Positions 34,567 through 43,647 are shown, numbered from the stretch's first letter. The stretch is 64,000 bases of DNA from UBA9611 sp965237595 (GCA_965237595.1 CBDEFY010000006.1:372001-436000), one strand, 5' to 3'. Notes: generated by a model not told the origin, from the letters alone. Translations and numbers: made by a program.

Positions 34567-35206
34567 AGACCAACCGGACCTAGGCCGGTCTCCCCGGTCC
34601 TTGGGCTTGCCCGATGATGCCTTTGAGCAGCGCCGCCCCAACAAGGGGCAAATTACCAAGCGGGAAGTGCGCGCCGTAAGCCTCTACTCCCTGGGTCTCC
34701 GCCAGGACAGCGTGGTCTGGGACATCGGCGCGGGCACCGGGTCTGTCTCCGTTGAAGCCGCTTTGATTGCCGATCGGGGCCAGGTCTACGCGATAGAGCG
34801 CGACTCCGATTCCCTTCTCTTGCTGGAGGCCAACGTGTCCCGCTGGGGTTCTGAGAACATCCACATCGTGGCCGGAGAAGCGCCCGCCGCATTGGAGGGA
34901 CTGCCCAGTCCCGACTCGGTCTTCGTCGGTGGCAGCGGCGGCAACCTGTCGGCAATCCTGGAATACGCCGCCTCCCGTCTCAATCCCGGCGGCCCGGATT
35001 CTTGCGGCTCGATTGTGGTCAACCTGGCAGTGCTGGAGCGCACCCAAAAAGCCTACCGGCTGCTTAAAAAACTTGGCCTCGATACCGAACTCACCCAAGT
35101 CACCTCGGCCCGGGGCAAGGAGATGTCCGACGGCGCAGTGCGGTTGGAATCGCTTAACCCGGTGTTCATCGTTTCGGGCCGGGTCTCCGTCCAGCGCAGG
35201 AATTAG
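34559..35206 (+). CDS. cbiT: cobalt-precorrin-6B C15-methyltransferase (decarboxylating) CbiT
   Basis: This 215-residue SAM-dependent methyltransferase has PNKGQITKREVRAVSL (about 27-42), motif I VVWDIGAGTGSVSVEAAL (about 52-69) and VFVGGSGGNLSAIL (about 121-134), which define CbiT. It methylates C15 and decarboxylates the C12 acetate. Its usual partner CbiE (C5 methylation) is not fused here and not in the window. The GTG start overlaps cbiD by eight bases. Confidence 0.92.
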   Translation: MVKDQPDLGRSPRSLGLPDDAFEQRRPNKGQITKREVRAVSLYSLGLRQDSVVWDIGAGTGSVSVEAALIADRGQVYAIERDSDSLLLLEANVSRWGSENIHIVAGEAPAALEGLPSPDSVFVGGSGGNLSAILEYAASRLNPGGPDSCGSIVVNLAVLERTQKAYRLLKKLGLDTELTQVTSARGKEMSDGAVRLESLNPVFIVSGRVSVQRRN

Positions 35207-35215
35207 GCGGTTGTC

Positions 35216-35968
35216 ATGACCGAAATCCCCACCAGACTGGGCTGCCTCTACGGCATCGGCGTCGGTCCCGGAGACCCCGAGTTGCTGACGCTAAAGGCCC
35301 TGAAGGCCATCAAGAAAGTACCGGTCATCTGCGTGCCTCAAGCGGCGAACCGGCGTGAAAGCTACGCCCTGAGCATCGTCAAAGATTATGTAAGGCCGGA
35401 GCAGGAGATTCTCCGCGCTCCCTTTCCCACCGACGACGCCGAAGGAGCAGCCCAAGTCTGGCAGGAAGCTTCCGGACTGGTGGTCGAGCGCCTGAAGAAG
35501 GGGCAGGACGTGGCCTTCCTCACCGAGGGCGACCCCATGCTATTCAGCACCTTCTCCTACGTGTTGGCCGGGGTGCGGGAATTGTGCCCCGAGGCCCCCG
35601 TGGAGATTATCCCCGGTGTATCATCGGTGATGGCCGCGGCGGCAAGTTCGGCGGTCACCCTCGCGGCCCACGGGCAACGGCTGGCCATCCTGCCGGCGGC
35701 CTACGGTCTGGACGACCTGTCCGAGGCCACCGCCAATTTCGATACGGTAGTATTGATGAAAGTAAGCCCCACCATGGTGAAGGCCCTGGCCAATCTTGAG
35801 GAGCTGGGGCTAACCGGACAGAGCACCTACGTGAAGCGGGTCACCACCGACCAGGAGAAGGTAATCAAGGACCTGACTGAAATAACGGACGAAGACTTGG
35901 ACTACTTCTCTCTGTTGATTGTCAAAGGAAAGGCCCGGCAACCCCAGACCAAGGAACACCAAGAATGA
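35216..35968 (+). CDS. cbiL: cobalt-factor II / precorrin-2 C20-methyltransferase
   Basis: This 250-residue tetrapyrrole methylase has the N-terminal GIGVGPGDPELLTLKALKAI (about 13-32), FLTEGDPMLFSTFSYV (about 102-117) and IIPGVSSVMAAAASS (about 128-142) motifs. The C-terminal region VVLMKVSPTMVKAL fits the C20-specific family rather than C11 or C17. It adds the first corrin-specific methyl group. It is spaced nine bases after cbiT and overlaps cbiF by four bases. Confidence 0.92.
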   Translation: MTEIPTRLGCLYGIGVGPGDPELLTLKALKAIKKVPVICVPQAANRRESYALSIVKDYVRPEQEILRAPFPTDDAEGAAQVWQEASGLVVERLKKGQDVAFLTEGDPMLFSTFSYVLAGVRELCPEAPVEIIPGVSSVMAAAASSAVTLAAHGQRLAILPAAYGLDDLSEATANFDTVVLMKVSPTMVKALANLEELGLTGQSTYVKRVTTDQEKVIKDLTEITDEDLDYFSLLIVKGKARQPQTKEHQE

Positions 35969-36810
35969 TTGACGCCAAAGGCAAGGTCTATATAATCGGC
36001 GGCGGCCCCGGCGACCCGGAACTGCTGACCCTGAAGGCAAAGCGGATCATTGAGACCGCCGACGTTGTTATCTTCGCCGACTCCCTGGTACCTCCGGAAG
36101 TTGTGGAGTTTGCCAAAGAGGGGGCCGAGGTCCACGGCAGCAAGGAACTGGACCTGGACCAGATAATGGACCTGGAATTGAGCGCCGTCCGCGAGGGCAA
36201 GACCGTTGCCCGGGTGCAGAGTGGAGACCCTTCGATCTATGGGGCCATCCTGGAGCAGATGCGCATCCTCGAGCGGGAAGGGATCGAGTTTGAGATTATC
36301 CCCGGCGTCAGCGCGGCCTTCGCCGCCGCTGCGGTGCTGAAGTCTGAACTTACCGTCCCCGAGAAGTCCCAGACCGTAATCATGACCCGCATGGAAGGCC
36401 GGGTAGCCATGCCTCCCGGAGAGCAGCTAAAAGACCTGGCCGCACACGGCTGCACCCTGGTCATATTCCTGAGCATCACCCGCATGACCAAGATAGTGCG
36501 GGAGCTGACGTCTTCCGGGTACTCCGGCGACACCGCGGTGGCCGTGGTCTACCGGGTCGGCTGGCCGGACCAGCAGGTGATCCGGGGCACCCTGAAAGAC
36601 ATTGCTGGCAAGGTGCGGGCGGCCAAGATAACCCTGCAGGCCCTGATTATCGTGGGCGAGGCCGTGGACCCGGAACTTGGCGGCGGCGCGGTCTCCCATC
36701 TGTATTCCGCGGATTACACCCACCGCTACCGGAGGGGTCAAAAAGCCGTCTCCGGGATCCAGACCAGCGGCAACGGCACAAATGGCAACGGCGCCAATGG
36801 CGAAGGATAA
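35965..36810 (+). CDS. cbiF: cobalt-precorrin-4 C11-methyltransferase
   Basis: This 281-residue tetrapyrrole methylase has VYIIGGGPGDPELLTLKAKR (about 7-26), VARVQSGDPSIYGAI (about 75-89), IIPGVSAAFAAAA (about 110-122) and VAVVYRVGWPDQQVIRGT (about 192-209), typical of CobM/CbiF. A low-complexity Gly/Asn tail (NGTNGNGANGEG) ends the protein, which is unusual. It overlaps cbiL by four bases and cbiG by 14. Confidence 0.93.
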   Translation: MIDAKGKVYIIGGGPGDPELLTLKAKRIIETADVVIFADSLVPPEVVEFAKEGAEVHGSKELDLDQIMDLELSAVREGKTVARVQSGDPSIYGAILEQMRILEREGIEFEIIPGVSAAFAAAAVLKSELTVPEKSQTVIMTRMEGRVAMPPGEQLKDLAAHGCTLVIFLSITRMTKIVRELTSSGYSGDTAVAVVYRVGWPDQQVIRGTLKDIAGKVRAAKITLQALIIVGEAVDPELGGGAVSHLYSADYTHRYRRGQKAVSGIQTSGNGTNGNGANGEG

Positions 36811-37966
36811 TCCCCAAGAAAGGGCGGCCCCCGGAAGGACCGCCCCCGATAGAACAGCGATTATCGCCCTGACCCGCAACGGGGCCGGTATGGCACGGGC
36901 TCTGGCGGGCTCTTTTGACCGGGACCGGAATGTAACCCTGTTTCTGGACCGCCGGTTCTACGAAGATGGCGATGCCGCCGAACTCTTCGACCTGCCGGTG
37001 AGGTCGGTGGTGGAGCGGGCCTTCGCCGAGTATTCCAGGCTGGTGCTTTTCCTTTCCGCAGGGGCCAGCATCCGGCTATTGGCCCCGTCCTTGGAGAGCA
37101 AACAGGTGGACCCGGCGGTGGTCTGCGTCGACGACGCGGGCAGCTTCTGCGTGAGCCTGATCTCGGGACACGTGGGCGGGGCTGACCGGCTGGCCCTGGA
37201 GGTGGCCCGCCATATTGGCGCCACCCCGGTTATAACATCGGCCTCCCACGCTTCGGGCACGCTGGCCGTGGACCTGTTGGGCGAGAAATTCGGCTGGCGG
37301 CTGACGGCCAGTCCCACCGCGGTCACCCGGGCCAGCGCCGCCGTAATCAACGGGCAGCCCATCGGTGTCTGGCAGGGAGCTGGAGAACCCAACTGGTGGC
37401 CCGATGAAACGCTGCTCCCGGAGAACTTCACGGTTTATCCGGCCCTAACCGACCTGGCCGCTTCGGCCTGCGCCGCAGCACTTATCATCACCGACACGTC
37501 AGAACCTTTGGGCACGCTACTCGCCGACAAGATTGTTGTGGTCTACCGGCCCCGCAGCCTGGTGGTTGGCATGGGTTGCCGCCGGGGCGTGCCGGTGGAA
37601 GAACTTGAATCGCTATTGGCCGAGACCTTTCAAGAGAACGGTCTGTCTCTGGACTGCCTGGCTGGCATCGCCACCGCCGAACTGAAGCGGGGCGATCGCG
37701 GGCTGGAGCAGTTGGCCGAACGCCATGGCGTCGCACTGGATTACCACGGAGCCGTGGAACTGAACGAGGTGTTTGTGACCAATCCCGAAGCAATCACCTC
37801 CAAATCGGAGCGGGCCCACGGGCTGGTGGGTGTCTGGGGAGTGGCCGAGCCAGCCGCCTTTCTGACGGCCGGCGCCAGGGAACTGTTGGTAACCAGACAA
37901 AAGACCGATCGGGCCACCATTGCCATCGCCCGTAAAGTTTTCGCCGCTGCCGGGAGCCCAAGTTAA
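36797..37966 (+). CDS. cbiG: cobalt-precorrin-5A hydrolase CbiG
   Basis: This 389-residue protein opens the delta-lactone ring and releases acetaldehyde in the anaerobic route. The N-terminal part carries LVLFLSAGASIRLLAP (about 78-93) and VSLISGHVGGADRLA (about 121-135), and the C-terminal part has VVGMGCRRGVPVEELESLL (about 256-274) and GLVGVWGVAEPAAFL. The ATG at 36797 lies in the end of cbiF. The frame opens further upstream but only as shadow. Confidence 0.92.
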   Translation: MAKDNPQERAAPGRTAPDRTAIIALTRNGAGMARALAGSFDRDRNVTLFLDRRFYEDGDAAELFDLPVRSVVERAFAEYSRLVLFLSAGASIRLLAPSLESKQVDPAVVCVDDAGSFCVSLISGHVGGADRLALEVARHIGATPVITSASHASGTLAVDLLGEKFGWRLTASPTAVTRASAAVINGQPIGVWQGAGEPNWWPDETLLPENFTVYPALTDLAASACAAALIITDTSEPLGTLLADKIVVVYRPRSLVVGMGCRRGVPVEELESLLAETFQENGLSLDCLAGIATAELKRGDRGLEQLAERHGVALDYHGAVELNEVFVTNPEAITSKSERAHGLVGVWGVAEPAAFLTAGARELLVTRQKTDRATIAIARKVFAAAGSPS

Positions 37967-38739
37967 TGACCACGGAATCCGGAAAGATATATCTGGTGGG
38001 CCTGGGTCCGGGAGACGCCCAATACATGACGCCCGCCGCTTCTCAAGCACTGGCCTCCAGTGACATCATCGTCGGCTTCCGCGCCTACATCCAACAGATA
38101 GAACCGTTGACCGCCGGCAAAGAAGTGGTCTCCATGGAACTGGGTCAGGAACTGGAGCGGGCGTCCGCCGCCGTAGACTTGGCCTACGCGGGAAAGACCG
38201 TCTCAGCGGTGTCCTCCGGCGATGCCGGTATCTACGGGATGTCCGGCCCGGTTTTCCGGGTGCTCACCGACCGGGACTGGGACGGCCAAAGCCCGGCAGT
38301 GGTGACGGTTCCCGGTGTGTCCGCCATGCAGGCTGCTGCGGCGGTGCTGGGCTCTCCATTGATGCAAGACTTCTGCGCCATCAGCCTCAGCGACCTGCTC
38401 ACACCCTGGGAGAAGATTCGTGGGCGGTTGGAAGCATCGGCCCAAGGCGATTTCGTGGTGGCGCTATACAACCCCAGAAGCCAGCGTCGGCAGACCCAGT
38501 TGCTGGAAGCCAGGGAGATACTGCTAAAACACCGCCCCGGCAGCACCCCGGTGGGCATCGTTGGCGACGCCTTCCGGCCCGGTCAGCGCGTGACGGTCAC
38601 CAGCCTTCAGGACTTGGAGCAAGAGGCCGAATCGGTGGACATGGTGACGATAGTGGTAATCGGAAACTCCACCACCTACCTCCACGGCGGCAAGGTGATT
38701 ACACCCAGAGGTTACGAGGAAAAAGCCAAGGGGAGCTAG
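37966..38739 (+). CDS. cbiH: cobalt-precorrin-3 C17-methyltransferase
   Basis: This 257-residue tetrapyrrole methylase carries out ring contraction together with C17 methylation. Motifs are IYLVGLGPGDAQYMTPAA (about 6-23), VSSGDAGIYGMSGPV (about 84-98), VPGVSAMQAAAAVLGSP (about 116-132) and FVVALYNPRSQRRQTQL (about 160-176); the last is typical of CbiH/CobJ. Its ATG overlaps the cbiG stop by one base (TAATG). It ends the operon in this window. Amidation, reduction and lower-ligand genes are not here. Confidence 0.93.
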   Translation: MTTESGKIYLVGLGPGDAQYMTPAASQALASSDIIVGFRAYIQQIEPLTAGKEVVSMELGQELERASAAVDLAYAGKTVSAVSSGDAGIYGMSGPVFRVLTDRDWDGQSPAVVTVPGVSAMQAAAAVLGSPLMQDFCAISLSDLLTPWEKIRGRLEASAQGDFVVALYNPRSQRRQTQLLEAREILLKHRPGSTPVGIVGDAFRPGQRVTVTSLQDLEQEAESVDMVTIVVIGNSTTYLHGGKVITPRGYEEKAKGS

Positions 38740-39069
38740 GCTCTTCTCCCACCACCCGTCATCCATTCCGATGGTCGTTTATCTGGTGGCGCCGAGTGTC
38801 CGTTGAACACCTCGGCCAACGCAATGAGACCACGATTGGTTTTGATAAACTAGATAGAATCGCCTGGAGGACGGGCATTGGGTCGGCCATTGTCAAACCG
38901 AACGCAGTGGTGCACGGCGGCCTAACCTGAGTCGAATCCGAGACTGGGGCGGGGTACTACGTTCCATTTCGCGTTACCGTTCAAAAGATGCGCGCCACAC
39001 AATGAGGAAGTCCGAAACGCAGGGCAAAGCTAATTTCACTAATCGGCCAGGATTGGCCAGGGAACGGCG
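38740..39069. other. non-coding stretch after the corrin operon
   Basis: No gene is supported in these 330 bases. A possible -10 box sits in TTTTGATAAACTAGATAGAAT near 38842-38860, with no good partner. The region probably lost a gene that included the truncated response-regulator domain which follows. Confidence 0.35.
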
Positions 39070-39288
39070 ATGAGCGAGCAAGTGACTCATATCCTGCTGG
39101 TTGAAGACGACAAGACCCATGTCGAACTGGTGTGCCGAGCGTTCGAGGTGCACGGAGGACAGTTCCACTTGGCCATCGCGGGCAGCCTGGCGGAGGCGCG
39201 GGCTTGCCTGGCGAAGTCCCGCCTGCACCTTATCATCGCTGACCTGTACCTGCCTGACGGCCGGGGCACCCTTCAGCGTCAGGCCTGA
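39070..39288 (+). pseudogene. truncated response-regulator receiver domain
   Basis: The N-terminal 64 residues match a CheY-like receiver: HILLVEDDKTHVELVCRAF with the acidic pair, then LIIADLYLPDGRGT with the phosphoacceptor Asp. The frame then ends with LQRQA, so about half of the 120-residue domain is missing, including the conserved Thr/Ser and Lys. GGGAACGGCG precedes the ATG. It is probably a deletion remnant; a genuine minimal protein is unlikely. Confidence 0.65.
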
Positions 39289-39308
39289 TCAAGGAGGACA
39301 AATCCAAG

Positions 39309-40433
39309 ATGAAACGAAGCGAGTCCCGGATTCTGACCACCCACACTGGCAGCCTGCACCGCTCACCCGAGCTTCAGGAATTGCTGCGCTCCAGGCTCCA
39401 ACCCCAGGCTGACGAAGAAGAAGCGTATCGGGCCGGGGTGGATGAGGGTGTCGCCGATGTGGTCACCAGGCAGGTGGCCATCGGCATCGACGTGATTAAC
39501 GACGGGGAATAGGGCCGGGTCCAATATGCCACCTACGTCAAGGACCGTTTGACCGGCTATGAAGGCGAGCAGGTTCTCCGGGCCCGCCCGCGGATCGACC
39601 TCCTCGACTTTCCCGAATTTGCCGCCCAGAGCGGCGCATCCTCATCCGCCACCATCCCCTGGCCGGCCTGCACCGGGCCCATCGCCTGGAAGGACCGGGA
39701 CGCGGTGCAACGGGACATTCAGCGCCTCAAGGCCGCCACCTCCGGTGTCAATGCCGAAGAAATATTCATGACCGCCGCCTCGCCCGGCGTCATCGCCAAC
39801 TTCCTGCCCAACGAATACTACCCCACCGAAGAGGCCTACCTGTATGCCCTGGCCGACGTGATGAAGGACGACTACAAAGACATCGTCGACTCCGGACTGT
39901 TACTCCAGATCGACTGCCCCGACCTGGCCATGACCAGGGTCACCCAGTTCTCCCACCTCAGCCAGGAAGAGTTCATCAAAATAGTGGAGATGCATGTTGA
40001 GGTATTGCAGCACGCCCTGGCCGGGATCCCGCCGGACCGGATGCGCCTTCACCTGTGCTGGGGCAACACCGAAGGGCCCCATCATCACGACGTGCCCCTG
40101 AAGGAAATCGTCAGCATCGTCTTGAAGGCGCCGCCGGGGGCCATTTCTTTCGAGGGCGCCAATCCCCGCCACGCCCACGAATGGAAGGTCTTGCAGGACG
40201 TGAAACTTCCCGAAGGCAAGATAATCATCCCCGGAGTCTTGGACACGACCACCAATTTTATCGAGCATCCTGAACTGATTGCCGAGCGGATCGTCCGGTA
40301 CGCCGGAGTGGTGGGCAGCGATTGCGGCTTCGGCACATCGGCCTGGGGGCGCCGGGTGGAATCGCGGGTAGCTTGGGCCAAACTGGAGTCCATGGTCGAG
40401 GGCGCACGGCTCGCCAGCCAGGAACTCTGGTAG
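39309..40433 (+). pseudogene. MetE-like cobalamin-independent methyltransferase, amber-interrupted
   Basis: This resembles the C-terminal catalytic barrel of cobalamin-independent methionine synthase as found in standalone proteins. It has SRILTTHTGSLHRSPEL at the N-terminus, a zinc-type RLHLCWGNTEGPHH segment (about 247-260) and VVGSDCGFGTSAWGRR near the end. An in-frame TAG at 39510-39512 lies in DVINDGE[TAG]GRVQYATYVKDR, where the family has Gln (CAG to TAG), and the frame continues unchanged to 40433. Full length is 375 codons. As written only a 67-residue fragment or an internal start product would be made. Confidence 0.8.
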
Positions 40434-40499
40434 GAGTTGGTGGGCTCCGGGAAAGCCAGATTCCCCAAACCAATGAGTTCTTCGGATCACACCACAGAA

Positions 40500-40626
40500 T
40501 GACGGGCGGGTGGCAGCCCGTCCTTCACCGATGTCACCCTGAGCCCGCGAAGGGTCTCGTTCTGACTCGTCTGTCCAGTTCCGGGCAACGAGATTCTACG
40601 TCGGCTGGTACCTCCTCAGAATGACA
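40500..40626. repeat. interspersed repeat with hairpins
   Basis: GACGGGC pairs with GCCCGTC near 40501-40522. Next comes TGTCACCCTGAGCCCGCGAAGGG (40532-40554), whose core matches the copy inside alaS at 26407-26424, and the span closes with CCTCAGAATGACA (40614-40626), roughly inverted to its beginning. It lies between the MetE-like pseudogene and a small minus-strand gene. It looks like an intergenic member of a dispersed palindromic family. Confidence 0.6.
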
Positions 40627-40704
40627 GGTTCCCGGGGTGGGTTGAACCGGAAACCTTCGGGGTTAACTCTCGGACCTACGGTTGGTGAGGAGTCCTGAGG
40701 GCCA

Positions 40705-40902
40705 TTAGTCTTGTTGGGCAATCTTAAAGCTGAAAGTTATTGTGCGGGCGATGGTCCCGTCCGAGTCCCTTTCCGGGCCGTATTCCTCCACGGAGATCCG
40801 CAGGTCCATACCCAGGCCCCGCATGTCGTTGGCCAGTGCTTCTACCCTACGGCGGACCTCGGCCACGTCTTGGTCAAGTTCTGATTGTTCGTTTGTCGCC
40901 AT
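40705..40902 (-). CDS. small hypothetical protein
   Basis: This is a 65-residue acidic protein, MATNEQSELDQDVAEVRRRV followed by an amphipathic helix and a short beta hairpin (ISVEEYGPERDSDGTIA). I do not recognise the family. The codon pattern and the clear start make it a plausible real gene. It lies 45 bases downstream of the SDR gene on the same strand. Confidence 0.5.
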   Translation of the reverse strand: MATNEQSELDQDVAEVRRRVEALANDMRGLGMDLRISVEEYGPERDSDGTIARTITFSFKIAQQD

Positions 40903-40947
40903 TGGTCAGTTGAACACCTAGAGCAGGGTTAGATGGAGTGTAGCCGT

Positions 40948-41766
40948 CTAGTAATAGACTGCGTTCCCAGACCCGCCGCCGGCCATGATAACTTCACCGG
41001 TGACCGCCCATGATTTGTCCGAAGCGAGGTAAACCGTCAGGTAGCCTATCTCCGAGGCGTCAACCATGCGGTTGATGTGGTTGCCCCTGGGCGATCCGTC
41101 GGCGAAGTCTTGGGCTTCAGCCTCCGCGGGAGTCACGCCCAGTTCCTTGCCGCGCGCCTCCAACAGACGGGGAGTGCGCTCAGTGCGGATGGTGCCGGGG
41201 TGGATGCAGTTGACGGTGATGCCAAATTTGCCAACCTGGATTGCCAGGGTCTTGGTCAGGTGAACGAGGGACACGTTGCGGGCCCCTCCGCTCAGGTTGC
41301 CAGCGCTCCTAGCATTGCCGCCACTGATGTTGATGATCCGGCCCCACGGCTGTTCCTTCAAGAAGGGAATTGCCGCACGGGCACAGCGCAATGCGCCGAC
41401 GTACTTGACATCGAAGTCGCCAATCAAGTCGTCATCGTCGACCGTGTCAATGGGACCAACCGCTCCCGGTGAGCCTCCAGGCAATGCAGCGCTGTTGACT
41501 AGGATGTCCAGGCCCCCCAATTGGCTGGCCGCATCGGCGATGACCTTATCGACCTGCTCTCGGGAGGTCACGTCCAAGGCCATGGGGATAATCTTCCGGC
41601 CCGTGATGTCCTCGATTTCCTTGGCGCTCTTTTCCAGTTCGGAAAGGGTCCGGGATGCTATGACCACATCCGCGCCCTCCCGGGCAAACTCCAGCGCAAT
41701 GGCCTTGCCGATGCCGCGGCCGCCACCGCTCACGAACGCGTGCTTGTCTTTCAGTCCGAGATCCAT
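40948..41766 (-). CDS. short-chain dehydrogenase/reductase, non-classical active site
   Basis: This 272-residue protein has a Rossmann fold with the cofactor motif VSGGGRGIGKAIA (about 13-25), the NNAG-like LVNSAALPG (about 90) and IINISGGNARSAG (about 146). Where classical SDRs have YxxxK, this protein reads GARNVSLVHLTKTLA, so the catalytic Tyr is missing. The C-terminal ITVNCIHPGTIRTERTPR is standard. It may use other residues or act as a binding protein. It is divergent from the formate dehydrogenase gene. Confidence 0.83.
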   Translation of the reverse strand: MDLGLKDKHAFVSGGGRGIGKAIALEFAREGADVVIASRTLSELEKSAKEIEDITGRKIIPMALDVTSREQVDKVIADAASQLGGLDILVNSAALPGGSPGAVGPIDTVDDDDLIGDFDVKYVGALRCARAAIPFLKEQPWGRIINISGGNARSAGNLSGGARNVSLVHLTKTLAIQVGKFGITVNCIHPGTIRTERTPRLLEARGKELGVTPAEAEAQDFADGSPRGNHINRMVDASEIGYLTVYLASDKSWAVTGEVIMAGGGSGNAVYY

Positions 41767-41980
41767 CTTGAATTCTCCTCTCTAACCGTTGAGTGTCGCC
41801 TTACCTTGGGCCCGGATGGTGGGCGCATTCTACACAACAGTCGATTCGGCGGCAATTTTGAGGTTAAGATACGGACAATGCGGTTTGTCTCGCAGTTAGC
41901 GGGCGCCAAGCCTCATTGTGGGGCGACACCTTCGCCACCGATAGCAACCCTTCGGGATTTCAATCCAGCAGGAGGAGACC

Positions 41981-43036
41981 ATGAAAATCGTAGCCGTACT
42001 GTATCCGGGAGGGCCCGCCGCTGCGGAGACCCCCAAACTCCTGGGTTGCGCCGAAAATGCCCTCGGGCTGCGTCAATGGGTGGAGTCCCAGGGGCACGAG
42101 TTGGTGGCGATCTCAGACACCGAGTCCGGGCTTGAGGCCCACCTGCCCACCACCGACATCCTCATCGCAACCCCTTTCTGGCCCGCCTATATCACCAGAG
42201 AACGCATCCAGATGGCGCCCAACCTCAGGTTGCTGCTCACCGCGGGTGTTGGCTCGGACCATTTCGATCTGGCTGCGGCGGCCGAACGGAACATCACCGT
42301 GGCCGAGATCACCGGCAGCAACGTGGTAAGCGTCGCCGAACACGTTGTGATGCAGATCCTCACCTTGGTCCGCAACTATATCCCCTCCTATGTCGAGGTG
42401 ACCGAAGGCGGTTGGGACATCGGCAAGGTCGCCGCCAGGTCCCACGACCTTGAGGACAAGTCCGTCGGAATTGTCGGGATGGGACGCATCGGACAACGGG
42501 TGGCCGCACGGCTCAAGCCCTTCGACGTCCGCACCTCATATTTCGATTACCGGCGGCTGAGCACCACCGAAGAGCAGACCCTCGGCGCCCGCTACTCGCA
42601 GCTTATTCCCTTGGTGCAGTCCTCCGACATCGTCAGCATCAACATTCCCCTCACTCCCGCGACCCAGGGCCTCTTCGACGAGAAATTGCTCTACAGCATG
42701 AAGAGGGGGGCCTACCTGGTGAACACGGCCCGGGGGCGGATAGTGGACACCGATGCCTTGGTGGAAGTAATGGAGGCCGGGCATCTGGCCGGCTACGCCG
42801 GAGACGTTTGGTACCCTCAACCCGCTCCGGCAGACCACCCCTGGCGCAAGATGCCCAACCATGCCATGACTCCCCATGTGTCCGGCACGTCTCTGGAGGC
42901 ACAGAAGCGTTATTCCGATGGAATACGCGATTGCCTGGAGAGCTTCTTCGCCGGAGAACCCATAGACCGCGACTACATCATCGTCGAAGGAGGCCGGGTA
43001 ACCAGCCCCAGCTACAGCTACGCCTACGAGGGGTGA
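41981..43036 (+). CDS. fdh: NAD-dependent formate dehydrogenase (D-2-hydroxyacid dehydrogenase family)
   Basis: This is a 351-residue soluble, metal-free dehydrogenase. Features shared with true NAD-formate dehydrogenases are ATPFWPAYITRERI (about 63-76), TAGVGSDHFDL, EITGSNVVSVAEHVVMQILT (about 109-128), the Rossmann loop GIVGMGRIGQRVA (about 165-177), VNTARGRIVD with the anion-binding Arg, YAGDVWYPQPAPADHPWR (about 270-287) and MTPHVSGTSLEAQ with the catalytic His. It would oxidise formate to CO2 and yield NADH. AGGAGG lies seven bases before the ATG. Confidence 0.88.
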   Translation: MKIVAVLYPGGPAAAETPKLLGCAENALGLRQWVESQGHELVAISDTESGLEAHLPTTDILIATPFWPAYITRERIQMAPNLRLLLTAGVGSDHFDLAAAAERNITVAEITGSNVVSVAEHVVMQILTLVRNYIPSYVEVTEGGWDIGKVAARSHDLEDKSVGIVGMGRIGQRVAARLKPFDVRTSYFDYRRLSTTEEQTLGARYSQLIPLVQSSDIVSINIPLTPATQGLFDEKLLYSMKRGAYLVNTARGRIVDTDALVEVMEAGHLAGYAGDVWYPQPAPADHPWRKMPNHAMTPHVSGTSLEAQKRYSDGIRDCLESFFAGEPIDRDYIIVEGGRVTSPSYSYAYEG

Positions 43037-43102
43037 CGGCGGCTGGAGCGGGGCGTACTTGGCTCGTCATCGCCATGTTGCTTGCGGATGAAAGAGATCG
43101 GA

Positions 43103-43495
43103 TCACAATTCGAAATCAATTTCTCCCCCACCCATGACGTGAAATCCGGCTTGGCCGTAAAAATCTGCGAAATCAGGCTCGAAAAGAACACTGAGCATCT
43201 TGATACCACTCCCTTTCACCCTCTCGATAATCATCGCCATCAGCTTTGAGGCAATGCCATGATGCTCATGTTCGGGATGGACCATGAAGTCTCTCATATA
43301 GGCATCGTCCACACCGTCGCTCACCACGTCGACGTAACCCACAAGCTCGTCTCTGTGGAAGCACGCAGCGCACAAGAAAGTATTGCCAAGGATTCTCTGA
43401 TATTTCTCTACCCGGGCGTCCCAACCAACGGCTTCCCGCAAATTTCCGACCTGTATTGCGGATAACTTGGGGTTGTATTCGTATCTATAAGTCAC
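43103..43495 (-). CDS. GNAT-family N-acetyltransferase
   Basis: This 130-residue acetyltransferase has the acetyl-CoA loop region VHPEHEHHGIASKLMAMIIE (about 73-92), preceded by the strand MRDFMV, and ends in FYGQAGFHVMGGG typical of the family. The GTG at 43495 with GAGG upstream gives a natural start; the frame extends 40 codons further but is basic and non-homologous. The substrate is unknown. Confidence 0.8.
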   Translation of the reverse strand: MTYRYEYNPKLSAIQVGNLREAVGWDARVEKYQRILGNTFLCAACFHRDELVGYVDVVSDGVDDAYMRDFMVHPEHEHHGIASKLMAMIIERVKGSGIKMLSVLFEPDFADFYGQAGFHVMGGGEIDFEL

Positions 43496-43647
43496 TGTCT
43501 CAGCCCTCGTAGCAGTGGAGCCGGTGGAGTGTGAGCGGGCTGGCGATGGGACGACGCCAACCTTTAACACCGGCCTTGCCAGAGTACAATTGACTTGATT
43601 GGCCGGACCTGTCAATGCCGAGTCGAGAACGCTTGCGATGAGCGTAA

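Noticed and set aside
12983..40433. Recoding of TAG as an amino acid (Gln or pyrrolysine), suggested by in-frame TAG in LLM, HicA and MetE-like genes
   Set aside because: TAG clearly terminates other genes in the window (nitrilase, SWIM protein, cbiH and the ends of the LLM and MetE-like genes), TAA also interrupts one gene, and frameshifts accompany them. Mutation or sequence error is simpler.
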